From an uncultured Porticoccus sp. (GTDB lineage: Bacteria; Pseudomonadota; Gammaproteobacteria; Pseudomonadales; Porticoccaceae), in NCBI GenBank assembly GCA_905181945.1, contig CAJIZZ010000016.1:26507-90506 (forward strand): a stretch of 64,000 bases of DNA. Direction: 5' to 3'. Each line of letters opens with the position of its first letter. Positions within the stretch are counted from its first letter, which is position 1. Positions 25,283 to 35,932 of this stretch are shown in pieces. The notes beneath the pieces are model-generated. The model worked only from the letters and a program-made list of their open reading frames with translations, ran no database searches and had not been told where the DNA came from. The position numbers and the translations under genes were made by a program.

Positions 25283-26725
25283 ATGAAAAAATATTTGTAT
25301 TATTTGTGTATATTAACCCCGATTTTCCCTGTAAATGCAGGCATGATAACCTTCCTAAACAATGAAGACGGTCATACCAACTGGCAACATCTGGCCAATT
25401 GGTCCGGCGGGATCTTCATTATCCTTTTATCAACCACCGCCATAATGCTTTTTTTTAGTCGAAGGCAAGCTCATCAATCGAACAGAGCCCTCGAGGAAAT
25501 ACGAAATCAACTTGAGCAGCGCGTATTAGAAAGAACTGCTACTTTGGATCAATACAACCAACTACTAAAAGACTCAAATAGACTTTTAGAGGGCGAAATA
25601 ACACAACATAAAACAACAACAGAGCGACTTCGTTCGTCGGAGTCATATATAGCTGGTATTTTAAGCTCCATGCCCCTCATGCTAATAAGTTTAGATCAGC
25701 ATGGGAAAATAACTCGATGGAATCAAAAAACTGAGTCTATTACAGGGATCAGCTCTGCACAGGCCTTAGGTAAGGATCTTTGGCAAACTTATCCAGCCAT
25801 AACTATTACCCCAGCACAAATTAGCTATGCTCAAACTCAGAGTCAAGCCACAACAATTAAGCATAGCCAGCGAGGTCAGTATCACTTCGACATAACTATT
25901 TACCCACTTAGAGACCAAAAAGCAACCGGCGTAGTTGTTTTGATAGATGACGTAACAGAGACCATTCTTACTGCAAACATGCTTATACAAAGAGACAAGA
26001 TGTCTTCTATGGGAGAACTAGCCTCAACTATGGCGCACGATATCAATTTCCCTCTACAGTGTATATTGAAAAATTTAAACCAAGGACTGTCCAACATAGA
26101 AAAACTAGACTCCTTAAAAAATAAAGATGGAGAAAGGCTAAAATTGCCACTGTTAGATGCCAGCCAACGAGGCCAACAAGTTCTAGCTATTATTGACAAT
26201 CTTGTAGATTTTTCTGTTAGCAGGGGAGGCAAAAAACAACTCGGCGCCATTCCTTCTCTCGTTAGTGACACTCTTGAACTAGCTTGCAAGGTAATCACCT
26301 CTCCCTCTGGTCTAAAATTTAGTGATATTAAGGTTGAAATTGACTTTGAAGAAAATCTTCCCCAAATACCTTTTTTTTCCTCAGAAATGAAACAAGTATT
26401 ATTAAGCCTATTTCGTCATGCTTGTTATGCAATCAGTGAAGTCACACCTGAAAAATCAAAACCCCTAATAAAGATTAAAGTTATGGAGTGCTATGAAGCA
26501 CTATGGGTCAAGATACAACATAACGGCTTAGGTGTTAGCAAAGAAGAACAGCAATTTATTTTTGAGCCTTTTTTTACCAACCAATCAGTAAGCTGTAACT
26601 ATGACTCAGCAAAACGCCTATCTTTTTCATATTTTATTATTACAGAACAACACAAAGGTCAGCTGGCAATCACTTCTGATTTAGATGTGGGGACCACCTT
26701 CCATATACAACTCCCGCTATCATAG
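25283..26725 (+). CDS. membrane PAS-type sensor histidine kinase homologue with degenerate ATP-binding domain
   Basis: A 480-residue protein. It has a signal-like first helix, a membrane helix at about 39-59, a coiled coil (about 65-115), a PAS domain (about 117-220, SYIAGILSSMPLMLISLDQHGK onward), a HisKA-like dimerisation helix with MAHDINFPL (phospho-acceptor His252), and a HATPase-like C-terminus. The ATP-binding motifs depart from consensus: the N-box has His379 where the Mg-binding Asn belongs (SLFRHACYA), G1 reads QHNGLG with His413 instead of Asp, and the GTGLGL-type G2 is replaced by AKRLSF. The F-box FEPFFTNQ remains. The kinase is therefore doubtful, and it could be a sensor with phosphatase or non-catalytic function. 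No response regulator is adjacent. Its position beside atoE recalls the AtoS kinase next to ato genes in E. coli. Confidence 0.8.
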   Translation: MKKYLYYLCILTPIFPVNAGMITFLNNEDGHTNWQHLANWSGGIFIILLSTTAIMLFFSRRQAHQSNRALEEIRNQLEQRVLERTATLDQYNQLLKDSNRLLEGEITQHKTTTERLRSSESYIAGILSSMPLMLISLDQHGKITRWNQKTESITGISSAQALGKDLWQTYPAITITPAQISYAQTQSQATTIKHSQRGQYHFDITIYPLRDQKATGVVVLIDDVTETILTANMLIQRDKMSSMGELASTMAHDINFPLQCILKNLNQGLSNIEKLDSLKNKDGERLKLPLLDASQRGQQVLAIIDNLVDFSVSRGGKKQLGAIPSLVSDTLELACKVITSPSGLKFSDIKVEIDFEENLPQIPFFSSEMKQVLLSLFRHACYAISEVTPEKSKPLIKIKVMECYEALWVKIQHNGLGVSKEEQQFIFEPFFTNQSVSCNYDSAKRLSFSYFIITEQHKGQLAITSDLDVGTTFHIQLPLS

Positions 26726-26780
26726 CGAGCTCCTCAAAATTCCATCAAATAAGGTTGGGCTCAAGAAAAAATCAGCAACC

Positions 26781-26814
26781 ATTAAAAAGCCGGAATAATA
26801 TCCGGCTGTTTAAT
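26781..26814 (-). terminator. intrinsic terminator at the end of the alpha operon
   Basis: Stem AGCCGGA/TCCGGCT (26788-26794 with 26801-26807) around a 6-nt loop, extended by ATTAAA/TTTAAT. On the minus strand it is followed by TTTTT, so it ends transcription after rplQ. The extended stem may also stop the convergent kinase transcript. Confidence 0.8.
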
Positions 26815-26837
26815 GGTCAAGAAGATTTATAAAAAAA

Positions 26838-27239
26838 TTAACTATCTTCTGTTTCCGCATCAATTTCTACAGCTTCAACCTCTGGCCGATCCATTAGTCC
26901 AACATAAGCCATTGGTGCTGCGTCGCCTGATCGGAAGCCACATTTTAAAATGCTAATATAGCCCCCAGGACGATCTTGGTATCTAAGGCCCAATTCAGAA
27001 AATAATTTTCCTACAGCAGCCTTATCTTGAAGTCGACTATATGCCAACCTCCGATTAGCTACACTGTCTACTTTAGCTAAAGTAATTAAAGGCTCGGCGA
27101 TCTTACGCAGCTCTTTTGCTTTCGGTAAGGTAGTTTTTATTAGCTCGTGCTCAACTAAAGACGTAGCCATATTACGAAACATGATTCTACGATGTGCACC
27201 TGTGCGGCCTAATTTTCGACCACTCTTACGATGACGCAT
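26838..27239 (-). CDS. rplQ: 50S ribosomal protein L17
   Basis: A 133-residue L17, lining the peptide exit tunnel side of the 50S subunit. [28 protein letters not shown] is split over residues 1-28 as in all L17. A short acidic C-terminal tail ([12 protein letters not shown]) is present. It is the last gene of the alpha operon, 83 nt after rpoA and just before the terminator. Confidence 0.98.
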   Translation of the reverse strand: MRHRKSGRKLGRTGAHRRIMFRNMATSLVEHELIKTTLPKAKELRKIAEPLITLAKVDSVANRRLAYSRLQDKAAVGKLFSELGLRYQDRPGGYISILKCGFRSGDAAPMAYVGLMDRPEVEAVEIDAETEDS

Positions 27240-27322
27240 GGTTCTATTTCCTTAAAAAATTTTGCTATCTCAGCAATAAAATTTTGAATTCCTGGCTTGC
27301 TTAAGCTGGAAATGATAAAAAA

Positions 27323-28330
27323 CTAAACTACTTCAGCTTCAGTTTCTGTGCGTATACTTGCTGGCGGCCAATTCTCAAGACGAAGACCTAAAGATAAACC
27401 TCTAGAAGCTAACACATCTTTAATTTCGGTTAGAGATTTTTTTCCCAAATTTGGGGTTTTCAGCAAGTCAACTTCCGCACGCTGAACCAAATCACCAATA
27501 TAGTAAATATTTTCAGCCTTGAGACAATTTGCAGAGCGCACCGTTAACTCCAGATCATCAACCGGACGCAAGAGAACAGGATCAACCAGATCTTCTTCTT
27601 CTTCGGGCAACGCAGCACTTTCACTCTGAAGATCTACGAAAACAGCCAGCTGTTGCTGCAGGATAGTTGCAGCGCGGCGAATAGACTCTTCTGGATCGAT
27701 TGTCCCATCGGTTTCTATGTCTAACACTAATTTATCTAAATCAGTGCGTTGTTCAACACGAGCACTCTCGACCACATAAGAAACACGCCTAACAGGTGTA
27801 AAGGTAGCGTCCAGCTGCAGTCGACCTATAGTACGATCCTCATCAGAGGCATCTATGCGAAGATTAGAAGGCTGATAACCTCTTCCTTTTACCACATGAA
27901 GTTTTATATTAAGCTTTGCGCTGGCTGCTGTAATATTTGCAATCACATGCTCAGGATTGGTAATTTCACATGTGCTGTCAACAGTTATATCCCCGGCAGT
28001 AACAGCGCCTTTACCTTTCTTGGTAAGCGTCAAGGTTACTTCATCTTTTTCATGCAGAATAATAGCTACGCCCTTAAGATTAAGTAAAATTTCAATTACG
28101 TCTTCTTGGACACCCTGCAAGCTACTATACTCATGTAACACGCCATCCATCTCTACCTCGACTATAGCTGATCCAGCCATTGAGGATAATAAAATTCGGC
28201 GCAAAGCATTCCCTAAGGTGTGCCCAAAACCACGCTCAAGAGGCTCAAGAACGACCCTGGATCGGGTGGAACTTAATTCGGTTACATCAATAGTACGTGG
28301 TGTCAAAAACTCATTTGCTGATGTATGCAT
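27323..28330 (-). CDS. rpoA: RNA polymerase subunit alpha
   Basis: A 335-residue alpha subunit. The N-terminal domain includes [20 protein letters not shown] for assembly with beta and beta'. The acidic linker is [12 protein letters not shown], and the C-terminal domain has the [11 protein letters not shown] helix and the [14 protein letters not shown] helix that contact UP-element DNA and regulators. It lies between rpsD and rplQ as in all gammaproteobacteria. Confidence 0.98.
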   Translation of the reverse strand: MHTSANEFLTPRTIDVTELSSTRSRVVLEPLERGFGHTLGNALRRILLSSMAGSAIVEVEMDGVLHEYSSLQGVQEDVIEILLNLKGVAIILHEKDEVTLTLTKKGKGAVTAGDITVDSTCEITNPEHVIANITAASAKLNIKLHVVKGRGYQPSNLRIDASDEDRTIGRLQLDATFTPVRRVSYVVESARVEQRTDLDKLVLDIETDGTIDPEESIRRAATILQQQLAVFVDLQSESAALPEEEEDLVDPVLLRPVDDLELTVRSANCLKAENIYYIGDLVQRAEVDLLKTPNLGKKSLTEIKDVLASRGLSLGLRLENWPPASIRTETEAEVV

Positions 28331-28379
28331 ATTCCTAACTGCCTCTTATCGATTAATTGGCTTTTAAATCTTAAAAATT

Positions 28380-29000
28380 TTATTTAGAGTAAAGCTCTAC
28401 AATAAGGTTCTCATTGATTTCGGACGGAAGCTCAGCACGATCTGGATAACGCTTAAATGTCCCAATCATCTTACTTGAATCCACTTCAATCCAATCAACA
28501 GCGCTTCGTTGTCCAGAAATTTGTAGTGCTGCCTGTATGCGTAATTGTTTTTTTGATTTTTCACGAATACTTACAACATCATTCTCGCTAACTCGATAGG
28601 AAGCAATATTAACCTTTATGCCGTTCACTAGAATTGCATTATGAGCAACCAGTTGTCGTGATTCAGAGCGCGTTGAACCAAACCCCATGCGATATACAAC
28701 GTTATCTAAGCGCTGCTCAAGAAGCCTCAACAAGGTCTCACCTGTTGCCCCTTTAATGACAGCTGCTTCTTTGTAGTAGTTACGGAATTGCTTTTCAAGA
28801 ACCCCATACGTACGTTTCACTTTTTGTTTCTCACGCAACTGAACCCCGTAATCAGAAAGGCGTCCGCGGCGAGCACCATGTTGCCCAGGAACACTATCTG
28901 CATGGCATTTAGACTCCAAGGGTCGGATTCCACTTTTCAGAAATAGATCTGTACCTTCGCGGCGAGAAAGTTTACATGTCGGTCCTAGATATCTTGCCAT
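28380..29000 (-). CDS. rpsD: 30S ribosomal protein S4
   Basis: A 206-residue S4, a primary 16S-binding assembly protein and in E. coli the translational repressor of the alpha operon. The start at 29000 gives [16 protein letters not shown], the family N-terminus, preceded by GAGGG; an upstream frame extension of 38 residues has no family counterpart. The S4 RNA-binding domain ([22 protein letters not shown]) is intact. Confidence 0.98.
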   Translation of the reverse strand: MARYLGPTCKLSRREGTDLFLKSGIRPLESKCHADSVPGQHGARRGRLSDYGVQLREKQKVKRTYGVLEKQFRNYYKEAAVIKGATGETLLRLLEQRLDNVVYRMGFGSTRSESRQLVAHNAILVNGIKVNIASYRVSENDVVSIREKSKKQLRIQAALQISGQRSAVDWIEVDSSKMIGTFKRYPDRAELPSEINENLIVELYSK

Positions 29001-29016
29001 TTGCTTACTACCCTCT

Positions 29017-29409
29017 TTATACGCGACGTTTTTTCGGCGGACGACATCCGTTGTGTGGAATAGGCGTGACGTCAGTAATATTAGTAATTTTGTACCCTGC
29101 ATTGTTAAGAGCACGTACAGCGGACTCGCGACCTGGGCCTGGACCCTTAACCTCTACATCAAGGTTTTTTAACCCAAACTCTTGGGCAGCCTCGCTAGCA
29201 CGTTCAGCTGCAACCTGCGCAGCAAACGGAGTGCTTTTCCGAGATCCTCTAAATCCAGAACCACCAGAGGTGGCCCAACTTAGAGTGTTACCTTGGCGAT
29301 CTGTAATAGTCACAATAGTATTATTAAAAGAGGCGTGAATATGTGCCACGCCGTCAATTACGGTCTTTTTTACTTTCTTTCGCGTGATTTTTTTGTCAGG
29401 CTTTGCCAT
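29017..29409 (-). CDS. rpsK: 30S ribosomal protein S11
   Basis: A 130-residue S11 of the platform. It contains [40 protein letters not shown] and the C-terminal [17 protein letters not shown]. The Asn-Gly of PHNGCR is the known isoaspartate site in E. coli S11. The gene is 16 nt before rpsD and 12 nt after rpsM. Confidence 0.98.
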   Translation of the reverse strand: MAKPDKKITRKKVKKTVIDGVAHIHASFNNTIVTITDRQGNTLSWATSGGSGFRGSRKSTPFAAQVAAERASEAAQEFGLKNLDVEVKGPGPGRESAVRALNNAGYKITNITDVTPIPHNGCRPPKKRRV

Positions 29410-29421
29410 ACGTATCCTTTT

Positions 29422-29778
29422 CTATCGCTTAATGGGCTTGCGTGGCCCTTTTCGAGTTCGCGCATTAGTTTTGGTGCGTTGCCCGCGTAAAGGCAAGCCT
29501 CGACGATGACGAAGACCGCGATAACAACCAAGATCCATCAGTCTTTTAATGTTCATGCTAACTTCACGACGCAGGTCGCCCTCAACGGTCTGCTCAGTAA
29601 CAGCACCCCGAATGGCATCAATTTGCACTTCGCTTAAATTAGATATTTTTATATTTTCAGCAATACCCGCGCGAGCACAAATTGCCTTAGCAGTACTACG
29701 GCCTACTCCAAAAACATACGTGAGAGAAATCACTGCATGCTTGTTATCAGGTATGTTGACACCGGCAATACGGGCCAT
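29422..29778 (-). CDS. rpsM: 30S ribosomal protein S13
   Basis: A 118-residue S13 at the head of the 30S subunit. [19 protein letters not shown], the [14 protein letters not shown] helix-hairpin-helix and the basic tail [18 protein letters not shown] are as expected. It is the first gene of the alpha operon and is preceded by a structured spacer (see 29779-29903). Confidence 0.98.
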   Translation of the reverse strand: MARIAGVNIPDNKHAVISLTYVFGVGRSTAKAICARAGIAENIKISNLSEVQIDAIRGAVTEQTVEGDLRREVSMNIKRLMDLGCYRGLRHRRGLPLRGQRTKTNARTRKGPRKPIKR

Positions 29779-29903
29779 CTGTTCACTCCACTTTAATATT
29801 TATTTGCAATCCTACTATCTAAAATAACTCCCGCAACAGGAGTAACCCAAAAAGGCGCAAGAGAATAGCTTTGCTTGTAGTAAAAATCAATAACTCTATT
29901 CAA
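29779..29903 (-). promoter_or_regulatory. rpmJ-rpsM spacer, candidate S4-responsive alpha-operon leader
   Basis: The spacer contains a 7-bp hairpin ACTCCTG-TTG-CGGGAGT (29843-29827 on the minus strand) followed by TATTTTAGA. Then comes a stretch up to the rpsM start, AAAGTGGAGTGAACAG, whose layout recalls the E. coli alpha-operon ribosome-binding region where S4 binds a pseudoknot. I could not fold it; the pseudoknot itself is not demonstrated. Confidence 0.35.
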
Positions 29904-30020
29904 TTAACCCTGACGTTGTTTGTGACGGGGTTCAGTACTGCAGATAACACGCAAGACACTTTTTCGCTTAATTATCTTACAGTTACGACACATTTTTTTT
30001 ACAGATGCGCGTACTTTCAT
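29904..30020 (-). CDS. rpmJ: 50S ribosomal protein L36
   Basis: A 38-residue reading frame, too short for most gene finders. It reads [20 protein letters not shown] and ends in [10 protein letters not shown]. The zinc ligands of a C+ type L36 are present (CRNC, then a later Cys and His). It sits 19 nt after secY, its standard place between the spc and alpha genes. Confidence 0.97.
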   Translation of the reverse strand: MKVRASVKKMCRNCKIIKRKSVLRVICSTEPRHKQRQG

Positions 30021-30039
30021 AATAAATCCTCTATTCTAA

Positions 30040-31362
30040 TTAACGGCTTCGACCGCTATATCCTTTAAGGTTAGACTTCTTCATCAAAGAAGAATATTGA
30101 TGCGACATCAAATGTGACTGCACTTGAGACATAAAATCCATTGTTACCACCACCGCAATAAGCAGCGAAGTACCACCGAGATAAAAAGGAACATTTAAGT
30201 ACACATTTAAAAATTGCGGCAAAAGGCATACTGCAGTCATGTAAAGGCCTCCGACTAAGGTTAATCTTGTCATCACACCGTCTATGTATTTTGCAGTTTG
30301 CTCTCCGGGTCTTATCCCTGGCAAAAAAGCATTGCCTCGTTTTAAATTGTCTGACATCTCACGAGGATTAAACATTAATGCTGAATAGAAGAAGCAGAAG
30401 AAAATAATCAATCCAGCAAACATTAGGATGTGCAAGGGCTGTCCTGGACCGATAAAAAGTGCTACCTCTTGAAGCCAGTCTGCTGAGCCGGCGCCCTGTC
30501 CAAACCACTGGGCAATAGATGCAGGAAATAATAGCAGGCTACTGGCAAAAATTGCTGGAATAACGCCGGCCATGTTTACTTTCAGTGGAAGATGGCTTGC
30601 CTGGGCTGGCCCTCGACCTGGTTGACGTTGAGCATAATTAACTGTTATTCGCCGCTGGCCGCGCTCAATAAATACAACAAAATAAACGACTGCAACCGCC
30701 AGAATTCCAACTAGCAATAAAGCTAGGATATGCAGTTCGCCTTGACGTGATGATTCCAATGCTTGCCCAATAGCCGAAGGAATGCCTGCAACAATACCTG
30801 CAAAAATAAGCATTGATATGCCGTTGCCAATTCCTCTTTCGGTAATCTGCTCTCCTAACCACATTAAAAACACAGCACCAGTAACCAGCGAAATGACTGC
30901 GATAAAATGGAAACTAAAATCTACCGCATAAGCCAAACCTTGGCCCGCCAATCCTACAGACATACCGATTGCCTGAAGTGTAGCCAATAGAACTGTTCCG
31001 TAGCGAGTATACTGGTTTATCGTGCGACGTCCAGAATCACCTTCTTTCTTAAGCTGCTCGAGCGAAGGAATCACTGCTGACATTAGCTGCATGATAATAG
31101 AGGCAGATATATATGGCATGATTCCTAAGGCTAAAATACTCATACGCTCCAGCGCGCCACCAGAAAACATGTTGAACATTCCAACAATTGTCCCCTGATT
31201 TTGTCCAAACAATTCAGATAAACGGTCAGGATCAATACCAGGCACTGGTATGTGGGTGCCAATGCGATAAATAACAAGAGCTATAAACAAAAAACGCAAG
31301 CGAGTCCAAAGCTCACCTAAACCTTTTGAATCACCTTGTTTTTGTATGCCGGCTTTCGTCAT
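30040..31362 (-). CDS. secY: preprotein translocase subunit SecY
   Basis: A 440-residue ten-helix channel of the Sec translocon. It contains HIPVPGIDP at the N-terminus, the plug region [24 protein letters not shown], and the conserved cytoplasmic loop Arg in [19 protein letters not shown]. Length equals E. coli SecY (443). It works with SecE, encoded at 58063-58431. It lies in the spc operon 6 nt after rplO. Confidence 0.98.
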   Translation of the reverse strand: MTKAGIQKQGDSKGLGELWTRLRFLFIALVIYRIGTHIPVPGIDPDRLSELFGQNQGTIVGMFNMFSGGALERMSILALGIMPYISASIIMQLMSAVIPSLEQLKKEGDSGRRTINQYTRYGTVLLATLQAIGMSVGLAGQGLAYAVDFSFHFIAVISLVTGAVFLMWLGEQITERGIGNGISMLIFAGIVAGIPSAIGQALESSRQGELHILALLLVGILAVAVVYFVVFIERGQRRITVNYAQRQPGRGPAQASHLPLKVNMAGVIPAIFASSLLLFPASIAQWFGQGAGSADWLQEVALFIGPGQPLHILMFAGLIIFFCFFYSALMFNPREMSDNLKRGNAFLPGIRPGEQTAKYIDGVMTRLTLVGGLYMTAVCLLPQFLNVYLNVPFYLGGTSLLIAVVVTMDFMSQVQSHLMSHQYSSLMKKSNLKGYSGRSR

Positions 31363-31368
31363 TAAATT

Positions 31369-31803
31369 CTACTCTTCTACCTTGCCGCCGACAGCTTCAA
31401 TTGCAATCTTAGCTCCCTTTGTCACACGAAGACCTTTAAGAACAACAGCTTTGGAAAGCTCACCAGAAAGAAACACTTTTGCTCGAGTAATGTGACTATT
31501 AATCAATCCTGCGGCACGCAGAGATTGAATATCAACAATATCACCATCTATTTGGTTTAGTTCGCTCAAACGAATTTCAGACGTCACGCGCGATATGCGA
31601 GATGTAAAGCCGTATTTAGGTAGGCGTTTTTGCAAAGGCATTTGACCACCCTCGAAACCCGGACGAACACTTCCGCCTGAACGAGATTTTTGGCCTTTAT
31701 GCCCCCGTCCAGCAGTTTTTCCTAAGCCGCTGCCTATGCCTCGACCGACACGCTTAGCTTCTTTGGTTCTCCCTGGTGCCGGACTTAGCGTATTAAGACG
31801 CAT
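31369..31803 (-). CDS. rplO: 50S ribosomal protein L15
   Basis: A 144-residue L15. The start at 31803 gives [20 protein letters not shown]; the upstream extension in frame is not used. The Gly-rich [17 protein letters not shown] and [17 protein letters not shown] segments are typical. GGGGGA precedes the start, and the gene begins 1 nt after the rpmD stop. Confidence 0.98.
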   Translation of the reverse strand: MRLNTLSPAPGRTKEAKRVGRGIGSGLGKTAGRGHKGQKSRSGGSVRPGFEGGQMPLQKRLPKYGFTSRISRVTSEIRLSELNQIDGDIVDIQSLRAAGLINSHITRAKVFLSGELSKAVVLKGLRVTKGAKIAIEAVGGKVEE

Positions 31804-31804
31804 A

Positions 31805-31993
31805 CTATTCCCCCTCAACCTTAACTAGATAGTGGACCTTGTTAATCATGCCGCGCACTGAAGGTGTATCTTCCACCTCAACGGTATGTCTAATACGGCG
31901 TAAACCCAATCCAGCAATAGACGCTTTATGCGATGCCGACCGACCATTAGTGCTGCGCACCTGGGTAACTTTAATTTTTTTAATCTTCGTCAT
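31805..31993 (-). CDS. rpmD: 50S ribosomal protein L30
   Basis: A 62-residue L30 with [29 protein letters not shown] and [14 protein letters not shown]. It lies between rpsE and rplO as usual. Confidence 0.98.
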   Translation of the reverse strand: MTKIKKIKVTQVRSTNGRSASHKASIAGLGLRRIRHTVEVEDTPSVRGMINKVHYLVKVEGE

Positions 31994-32007
31994 GGTGATA
32001 ATTAACC

Positions 32008-32520
32008 TTAATTCAGAATTTCTTCGACAGTCTTGTCACGCTTAGCTGCAACTGTCACAGGAGAATTCATACACTGCAGCGCTTTAAAAGTAGCGCGAAC
32101 AACATTAACTGGATTGGTGGAACCGTAACATTTAGCTAAAACATTATGCACCCCAGCAATCTCAAGAACTGCACGCATGGCACCCCCAGCAATTACTCCA
32201 GTACCATCTGAAGCAGGTTGCATATAAACTTTTGAAGCTCCATGATTTGCTTTTATTGCATACTGTATAGTTGTGCCATTTAAATCAATATTAATCATAT
32301 TGCGTCGAGCCGCTTCCATGGCTTTCTGAATCGCCATAGGAACTTCACGAGCTTTTCCTCGGCCAAATCCTACTTTTCCATTACCGTCACCTACAACAGT
32401 AAGTGCTGTAAAACCGAAAATACGACCACCTTTAACAGTCTTGGCAACTCGATTTACCTGAACAAGCTTTTCTTGTAAGCCTTCGTCAGACGCTTCGCTT
32501 CCTTTTTGATTTCTTGACAT
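32008..32520 (-). CDS. rpsE: 30S ribosomal protein S5
   Basis: A 170-residue S5, involved in decoding accuracy. I chose the start at 32520 ([20 protein letters not shown]); the longer frame upstream overlaps rpl[21 protein letters not shown] is the RNA-binding double-stranded domain and [16 protein letters not shown] closes the protein. Confidence 0.97.
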   Translation of the reverse strand: MSRNQKGSEASDEGLQEKLVQVNRVAKTVKGGRIFGFTALTVVGDGNGKVGFGRGKAREVPMAIQKAMEAARRNMINIDLNGTTIQYAIKANHGASKVYMQPASDGTGVIAGGAMRAVLEIAGVHNVLAKCYGSTNPVNVVRATFKALQCMNSPVTVAAKRDKTVEEILN

Positions 32521-32533
32521 ATCGCTAAAACCT

Positions 32534-32884
32534 TTAGAATTTAAGACCAGCTTCACGTGCAGCATCGGCAAGAGCTTTAACACGACCATGGTATTTATAT
32601 CCACTGCGATCAAACGCTACCACAGAGATACCCGCTTCTTTTGCACGCTCCGCCACCAAAAGCCCTACGCCCTTAGCTGCATCAACATTTCCAGTACTTC
32701 CGCTACGCAAAGCAGCATCTAAAGTAGAGGCTGAAGCCAGCACATGCCCACCATCTGGCGAAATAACCTGGGCATAAATATGCTTGGGCGTCCTATTGAC
32801 GCACAGTCTGTTGGCTCCTAGATCACTAATCTTGCTACGAGTACGTCTCGCTCGACGCATGCGTGATTCTTTTTTATTGCTCAT
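32534..32884 (-). CDS. rplR: 50S ribosomal protein L18
   Basis: A 116-residue L18, one of the 5S rRNA-binding proteins. The basic N-terminus [31 protein letters not shown] and the C-terminal [26 protein letters not shown] region are as in the family. Confidence 0.98.
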   Translation of the reverse strand: MSNKKESRMRRARRTRSKISDLGANRLCVNRTPKHIYAQVISPDGGHVLASASTLDAALRSGSTGNVDAAKGVGLLVAERAKEAGISVVAFDRSGYKYHGRVKALADAAREAGLKF

Positions 32885-32893
32885 ACTTCTAAC

Positions 32894-33427
32894 CTACTTT
32901 TTCTTAGCTTCTTTACGATGCACTTGCTCATCAGCATAGCGTACACCTTTACCCTTATAGGGCTCTGGGGGCCTAAAGGCGCGAATCTTTGCCGCCACCA
33001 AACCAAGCAATTGCTTATTTGCTGACGTAAGGACAATTTCTGTTTGGCTTGGAATTTCAGCTGTAACACCGTCAGGTAAAGCAAACTCAACGGGATGAGA
33101 AAAACCTAACGACAGGTTAAGCTTGTTATTTTGAAGTTGAGCACGATAACCAACTCCAACTAATTGTAATTTTTTCTGAAAACCTTGACTGACACCGACA
33201 ACCATATTGCTCACCAAAGAACGTGTTGTTCCAGCCATAGCATCAGCACCTTTGCTCTCGTCTTTGGGAGCGAATGTTAGGATGCTATCCGCCTGTTTAA
33301 TTTCAACAGCGGCATGAATAGGCATAGATAACGCGGTTTTCGATCCTTTTACAAAAATTTCATCGGCATTGATTTGCACTTCAACACCAGATGGTATGTT
33401 TACAGGATTACTTGCAATTCTAGACAT
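32894..33427 (-). CDS. rplF: 50S ribosomal protein L6
   Basis: A 177-residue L6 with its two related domains. The [17 protein letters not shown] start and the C-terminal [15 protein letters not shown] motif near the factor-binding site are present. Confidence 0.98.
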   Translation of the reverse strand: MSRIASNPVNIPSGVEVQINADEIFVKGSKTALSMPIHAAVEIKQADSILTFAPKDESKGADAMAGTTRSLVSNMVVGVSQGFQKKLQLVGVGYRAQLQNNKLNLSLGFSHPVEFALPDGVTAEIPSQTEIVLTSANKQLLGLVAAKIRAFRPPEPYKGKGVRYADEQVHRKEAKKK

Positions 33428-33439
33428 TTCTATTATCTC

Positions 33440-33832
33440 TTAGAATACTGTACAAAGGACTTCACCACCGATACCAGCAGCACGAGCAGCACGATCGGTC
33501 ATCACCCCTTTACTTGTAGATACGATAGCCACTCCCAAACCACCACGAATAGAGGGTAGCTCAGAAGCACCGCAGTACTTCCGTAGGCCGGGCCGACTGT
33601 AGCGATCAATCTCCTCTATAACAGGCTTGCCTTCAAAATATTTTAACTCTATCGAAAGTTGAGGCTTGATGGCTTCTTCAACGCCAAAACCTTTAATGTA
33701 CCCTTCATTTTTCAACACTTCTGCAACTGCCGACTTAAGTGCAGAAGAAGGCATAGAAACAATTTTCTTTTCTGCCATCTGTGCATTACGTATGCGGGTC
33801 AGCATATCTGCTATTGGGTCTTGCATGCTCAT
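33440..33832 (-). CDS. rpsH: 30S ribosomal protein S8
   Basis: A 130-residue S8 that begins [17 protein letters not shown] and ends in [19 protein letters not shown] plus GGEVLCTVF. In E. coli it also represses the spc operon; no S8 site was confirmed here. Confidence 0.98.
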   Translation of the reverse strand: MSMQDPIADMLTRIRNAQMAEKKIVSMPSSALKSAVAEVLKNEGYIKGFGVEEAIKPQLSIELKYFEGKPVIEEIDRYSRPGLRKYCGASELPSIRGGLGVAIVSTSKGVMTDRAARAAGIGGEVLCTVF

Positions 33833-33859
33833 CAGTTCAATTCCTCAATTCGAGACGTT

Positions 33860-34165
33860 TTACCAGCTAGCCTTAACTAGGCCAGGCACATCACCACGCA
33901 TCGCAGCTTCACGTAGCTTCATGCGACACAAACCAAATTTACTATAAACACCATGAGGTCGACCTGTTTGGCGACAACGGTTTCTCTGACGGCTAGGGCT
34001 AGCATTGCGAGGAAGTTTCTGCAAGCTAACTTGTGCTTCCCAGCGCTCCTCATCAGAAAGCTGCAGATTAACGATAGCGATCTTTAATGCTTTTCGTTTC
34101 TCGGCAAACTTTTTTACAATTTTTGCACGCTTCTTTTCACGCTCAATCATTGATATTTTAGCCAT
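33860..34165 (-). CDS. rpsN: 30S ribosomal protein S14 (zinc-free type)
   Basis: A 101-residue S14 of the long, zinc-free form: the CxxC pairs of the short type are missing. [20 protein letters not shown] followed by [10 protein letters not shown] and [18 protein letters not shown] identifies it. It is 7 nt after rplE. Confidence 0.98.
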   Translation of the reverse strand: MAKISMIEREKKRAKIVKKFAEKRKALKIAIVNLQLSDEERWEAQVSLQKLPRNASPSRQRNRCRQTGRPHGVYSKFGLCRMKLREAAMRGDVPGLVKASW

Positions 34166-34172
34166 TTTAACC

Positions 34173-34712
34173 TCAATCCTTCAGTGGAAAGTTGAAAGCG
34201 CGCAAAAGAGCCCGTCCTTCATCATTATTGCGAGCACTGGTAGTTATAGTAATGTCCATGCCGCGCATTGCGTCTACTTTATCAAAATCTATCTCAGGGA
34301 AAATAATTTGCTCGGTAACACCCATAGAAAAATTTCCATGCCCATCAAAAGATTTGGGGCTAAATCCACGAAAATCCCTTATGCGGGGAATAGCAATAGA
34401 AATCAAACGCTCCAAAAATTCATACATGCGCTCACTGCGAAGAGTTACTTTGCAGCCTATCGGCCAACCTTCACGAACTTTAAACCCAGCAATGGATTTT
34501 CGAGCTAAACAAACTACAGGCTTTTGCCCTGCGATTAAAGTCATTTCAGCTACCGCGTTTTCTAGCACCTTCTTATCGCCTAATGCTTCACCTACACCCA
34601 TATTAAGCGTGATCTTGGTGATCTTGGGAACTTCCATTGTGTTGGTTAAGCCAAGATCTTCTTTTAGCTTGCCAGCAATTTCATTTTTATATACTTCGTT
34701 CAGCCTTGCCAT
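34173..34712 (-). CDS. rplE: 50S ribosomal protein L5
   Basis: A 179-residue L5, a 5S rRNA-binding protein that contacts the P-site t[39 protein letters not shown] and [20 protein letters not shown] are present. A 180-residue open frame on the opposite strand is only its shadow. Confidence 0.98.
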   Translation of the reverse strand: MARLNEVYKNEIAGKLKEDLGLTNTMEVPKITKITLNMGVGEALGDKKVLENAVAEMTLIAGQKPVVCLARKSIAGFKVREGWPIGCKVTLRSERMYEFLERLISIAIPRIRDFRGFSPKSFDGHGNFSMGVTEQIIFPEIDFDKVDAMRGMDITITTSARNNDEGRALLRAFNFPLKD

Positions 34713-34730
34713 GTCATTTTCCGATCTAAT

Positions 34731-35048
34731 TTAAACACCAACGGCTTCGCCGCTAGATTTGAAGACACGAATTTTTTTATTGTCTTCAAGAATTTTAAAG
34801 CCTACCCGATCAGCTTTCTCTGAGGTCGGATTGAAAATAGCTACATTAGAAGCTTGAATAGCTGCTTCCTTTTCTATAATGCCGCCAGTAACATTTTTTT
34901 GCGGATTAGGTTTTTGGTGTTTTTTTACAATATTAATACCAGAAACTATAAGGCGGCCATCAGTTTTAACTTTTAGCACCTTTCCACGCTTGCCTTTATC
35001 TTTTCCGGCAGTGACGATTATCTCATCATCACGCTTAATTTTAGACAT
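34731..35048 (-). CDS. rplX: 50S ribosomal protein L24
   Basis: A 105-residue L24 with an N-terminal KOW motif ([20 protein letters not shown]) and [20 protein letters not shown]. It initiates 50S assembly by binding 23S domain I. Confidence 0.98.
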   Translation of the reverse strand: MSKIKRDDEIIVTAGKDKGKRGKVLKVKTDGRLIVSGINIVKKHQKPNPQKNVTGGIIEKEAAIQASNVAIFNPTSEKADRVGFKILEDNKKIRVFKSSGEAVGV

Positions 35049-35068
35049 AATCCTTTCCTCTTCCCCGG

Positions 35069-35437
35069 CTAAAGCACTTCAGGCGCAAGGGAAATAATTT
35101 TCATAAAACGCTCAGTTCTTAATTCTCTAGTCACAGGACCAAAAATTCTTGTTCCTATAGGTGCCAATTGGGCATTCAGCAAAACTGCTGCGTTATCGTC
35201 AAACTTAATCACGCTGCCATCTGACCGACGAGTACCCTTTCTAGTTCTCACAACTACCGCGCTCATCACCTGGCCTTTTTTAACCTTACCACGAGGGATT
35301 GCTTCTTTAACGGTAATTTTAATAATATCGCCGATGCGCGCATAACGTCTGTGAGAGCCACCTAAAACTTTAATGCACATCACGCGGCGTGCACCGCTGT
35401 TGTCTGCTACGTCCAGATAACTTTCTGTTTGAATCAT
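35069..35437 (-). CDS. rplN: 50S ribosomal protein L14
   Basis: A 122-residue L14 that begins [19 protein letters not shown] and carries [21 protein letters not shown]. Its length is exactly that of the family. It starts the spc group after a 35-nt spacer downstream of rpsQ. Confidence 0.98.
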   Translation of the reverse strand: MIQTESYLDVADNSGARRVMCIKVLGGSHRRYARIGDIIKITVKEAIPRGKVKKGQVMSAVVVRTRKGTRRSDGSVIKFDDNAAVLLNAQLAPIGTRIFGPVTRELRTERFMKIISLAPEVL

Positions 35438-35472
35438 CCTATGTCTCCTAACCAGTTATTGCTGGTTATCAA

Positions 35473-35739
35473 CTAAATCTCAGCACCACGCTCGTCGATT
35501 TTAACCAGAGCCCAAGATTTGGTCTTGGACATAGGTCTCGTTTCTATAATTGTTATAACATCACCAATACGGCATTCATTCTTTTCATCATGGGCATGAA
35601 TTTTAGAAGACTTATTTAGAATCTTCCCATACAACGGATGTTTCACGCGACGTTCAACTACAACCGTCACTGTTTTATCCATTTTGTCGCTGACCACACG
35701 ACCTGACAAAGTACTAGATCTAGAAGCTGCCTCAGTCAT
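35473..35739 (-). CDS. rpsQ: 30S ribosomal protein S17
   Basis: An 88-residue S17 that contains [20 protein letters not shown] and the C-terminal [17 protein letters not shown] use the ATG at 35739 ([13 protein letters not shown]), which overlaps the rpmC end by 8 nt; the ATG at 35760 would add seven residues inside rpmC. Confidence 0.96.
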   Translation of the reverse strand: MTEAASRSSTLSGRVVSDKMDKTVTVVVERRVKHPLYGKILNKSSKIHAHDEKNECRIGDVITIIETRPMSKTKSWALVKIDERGAEI

Positions 35740-35932
35740 TTGAATTACCCACTTTCTCATTTAATATTGTTTCAATACGCGCAATATCTTTGCGTGCATC
35801 TTTAATTTGATGGGTCTGACCTAGTTGCGAAGTTGCCAGCTGCATGCGCAATTTAAATTGACGCTCCAATTGGACTCCTAACTCTGCGTTCAACTCATCA
35901 ACAGACTTTTCTCTTAATTCGCTAGCTTTCAT
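35732..35932 (-). CDS. rpmC: 50S ribosomal protein L29
   Basis: A 66-residue alpha-helical L29 near the tunnel exit. I chose the ATG at 35932 ([18 protein letters not shown]), which overlaps the rplP stop by one base. [18 protein letters not shown] is the conserved second helix. Confidence 0.97.
   Translation of the reverse strand: MKASELREKSVDELNAELGVQLERQFKLRMQLATSQLGQTHQIKDARKDIARIETILNEKVGNSND

Noticed and set aside
34192..34734. Open frame of 180 codons on the plus strand over rplE
   Set aside because: It is a mirror of the rplE codons, with no family resemblance and no ribosome-binding site; rplE itself is certain.
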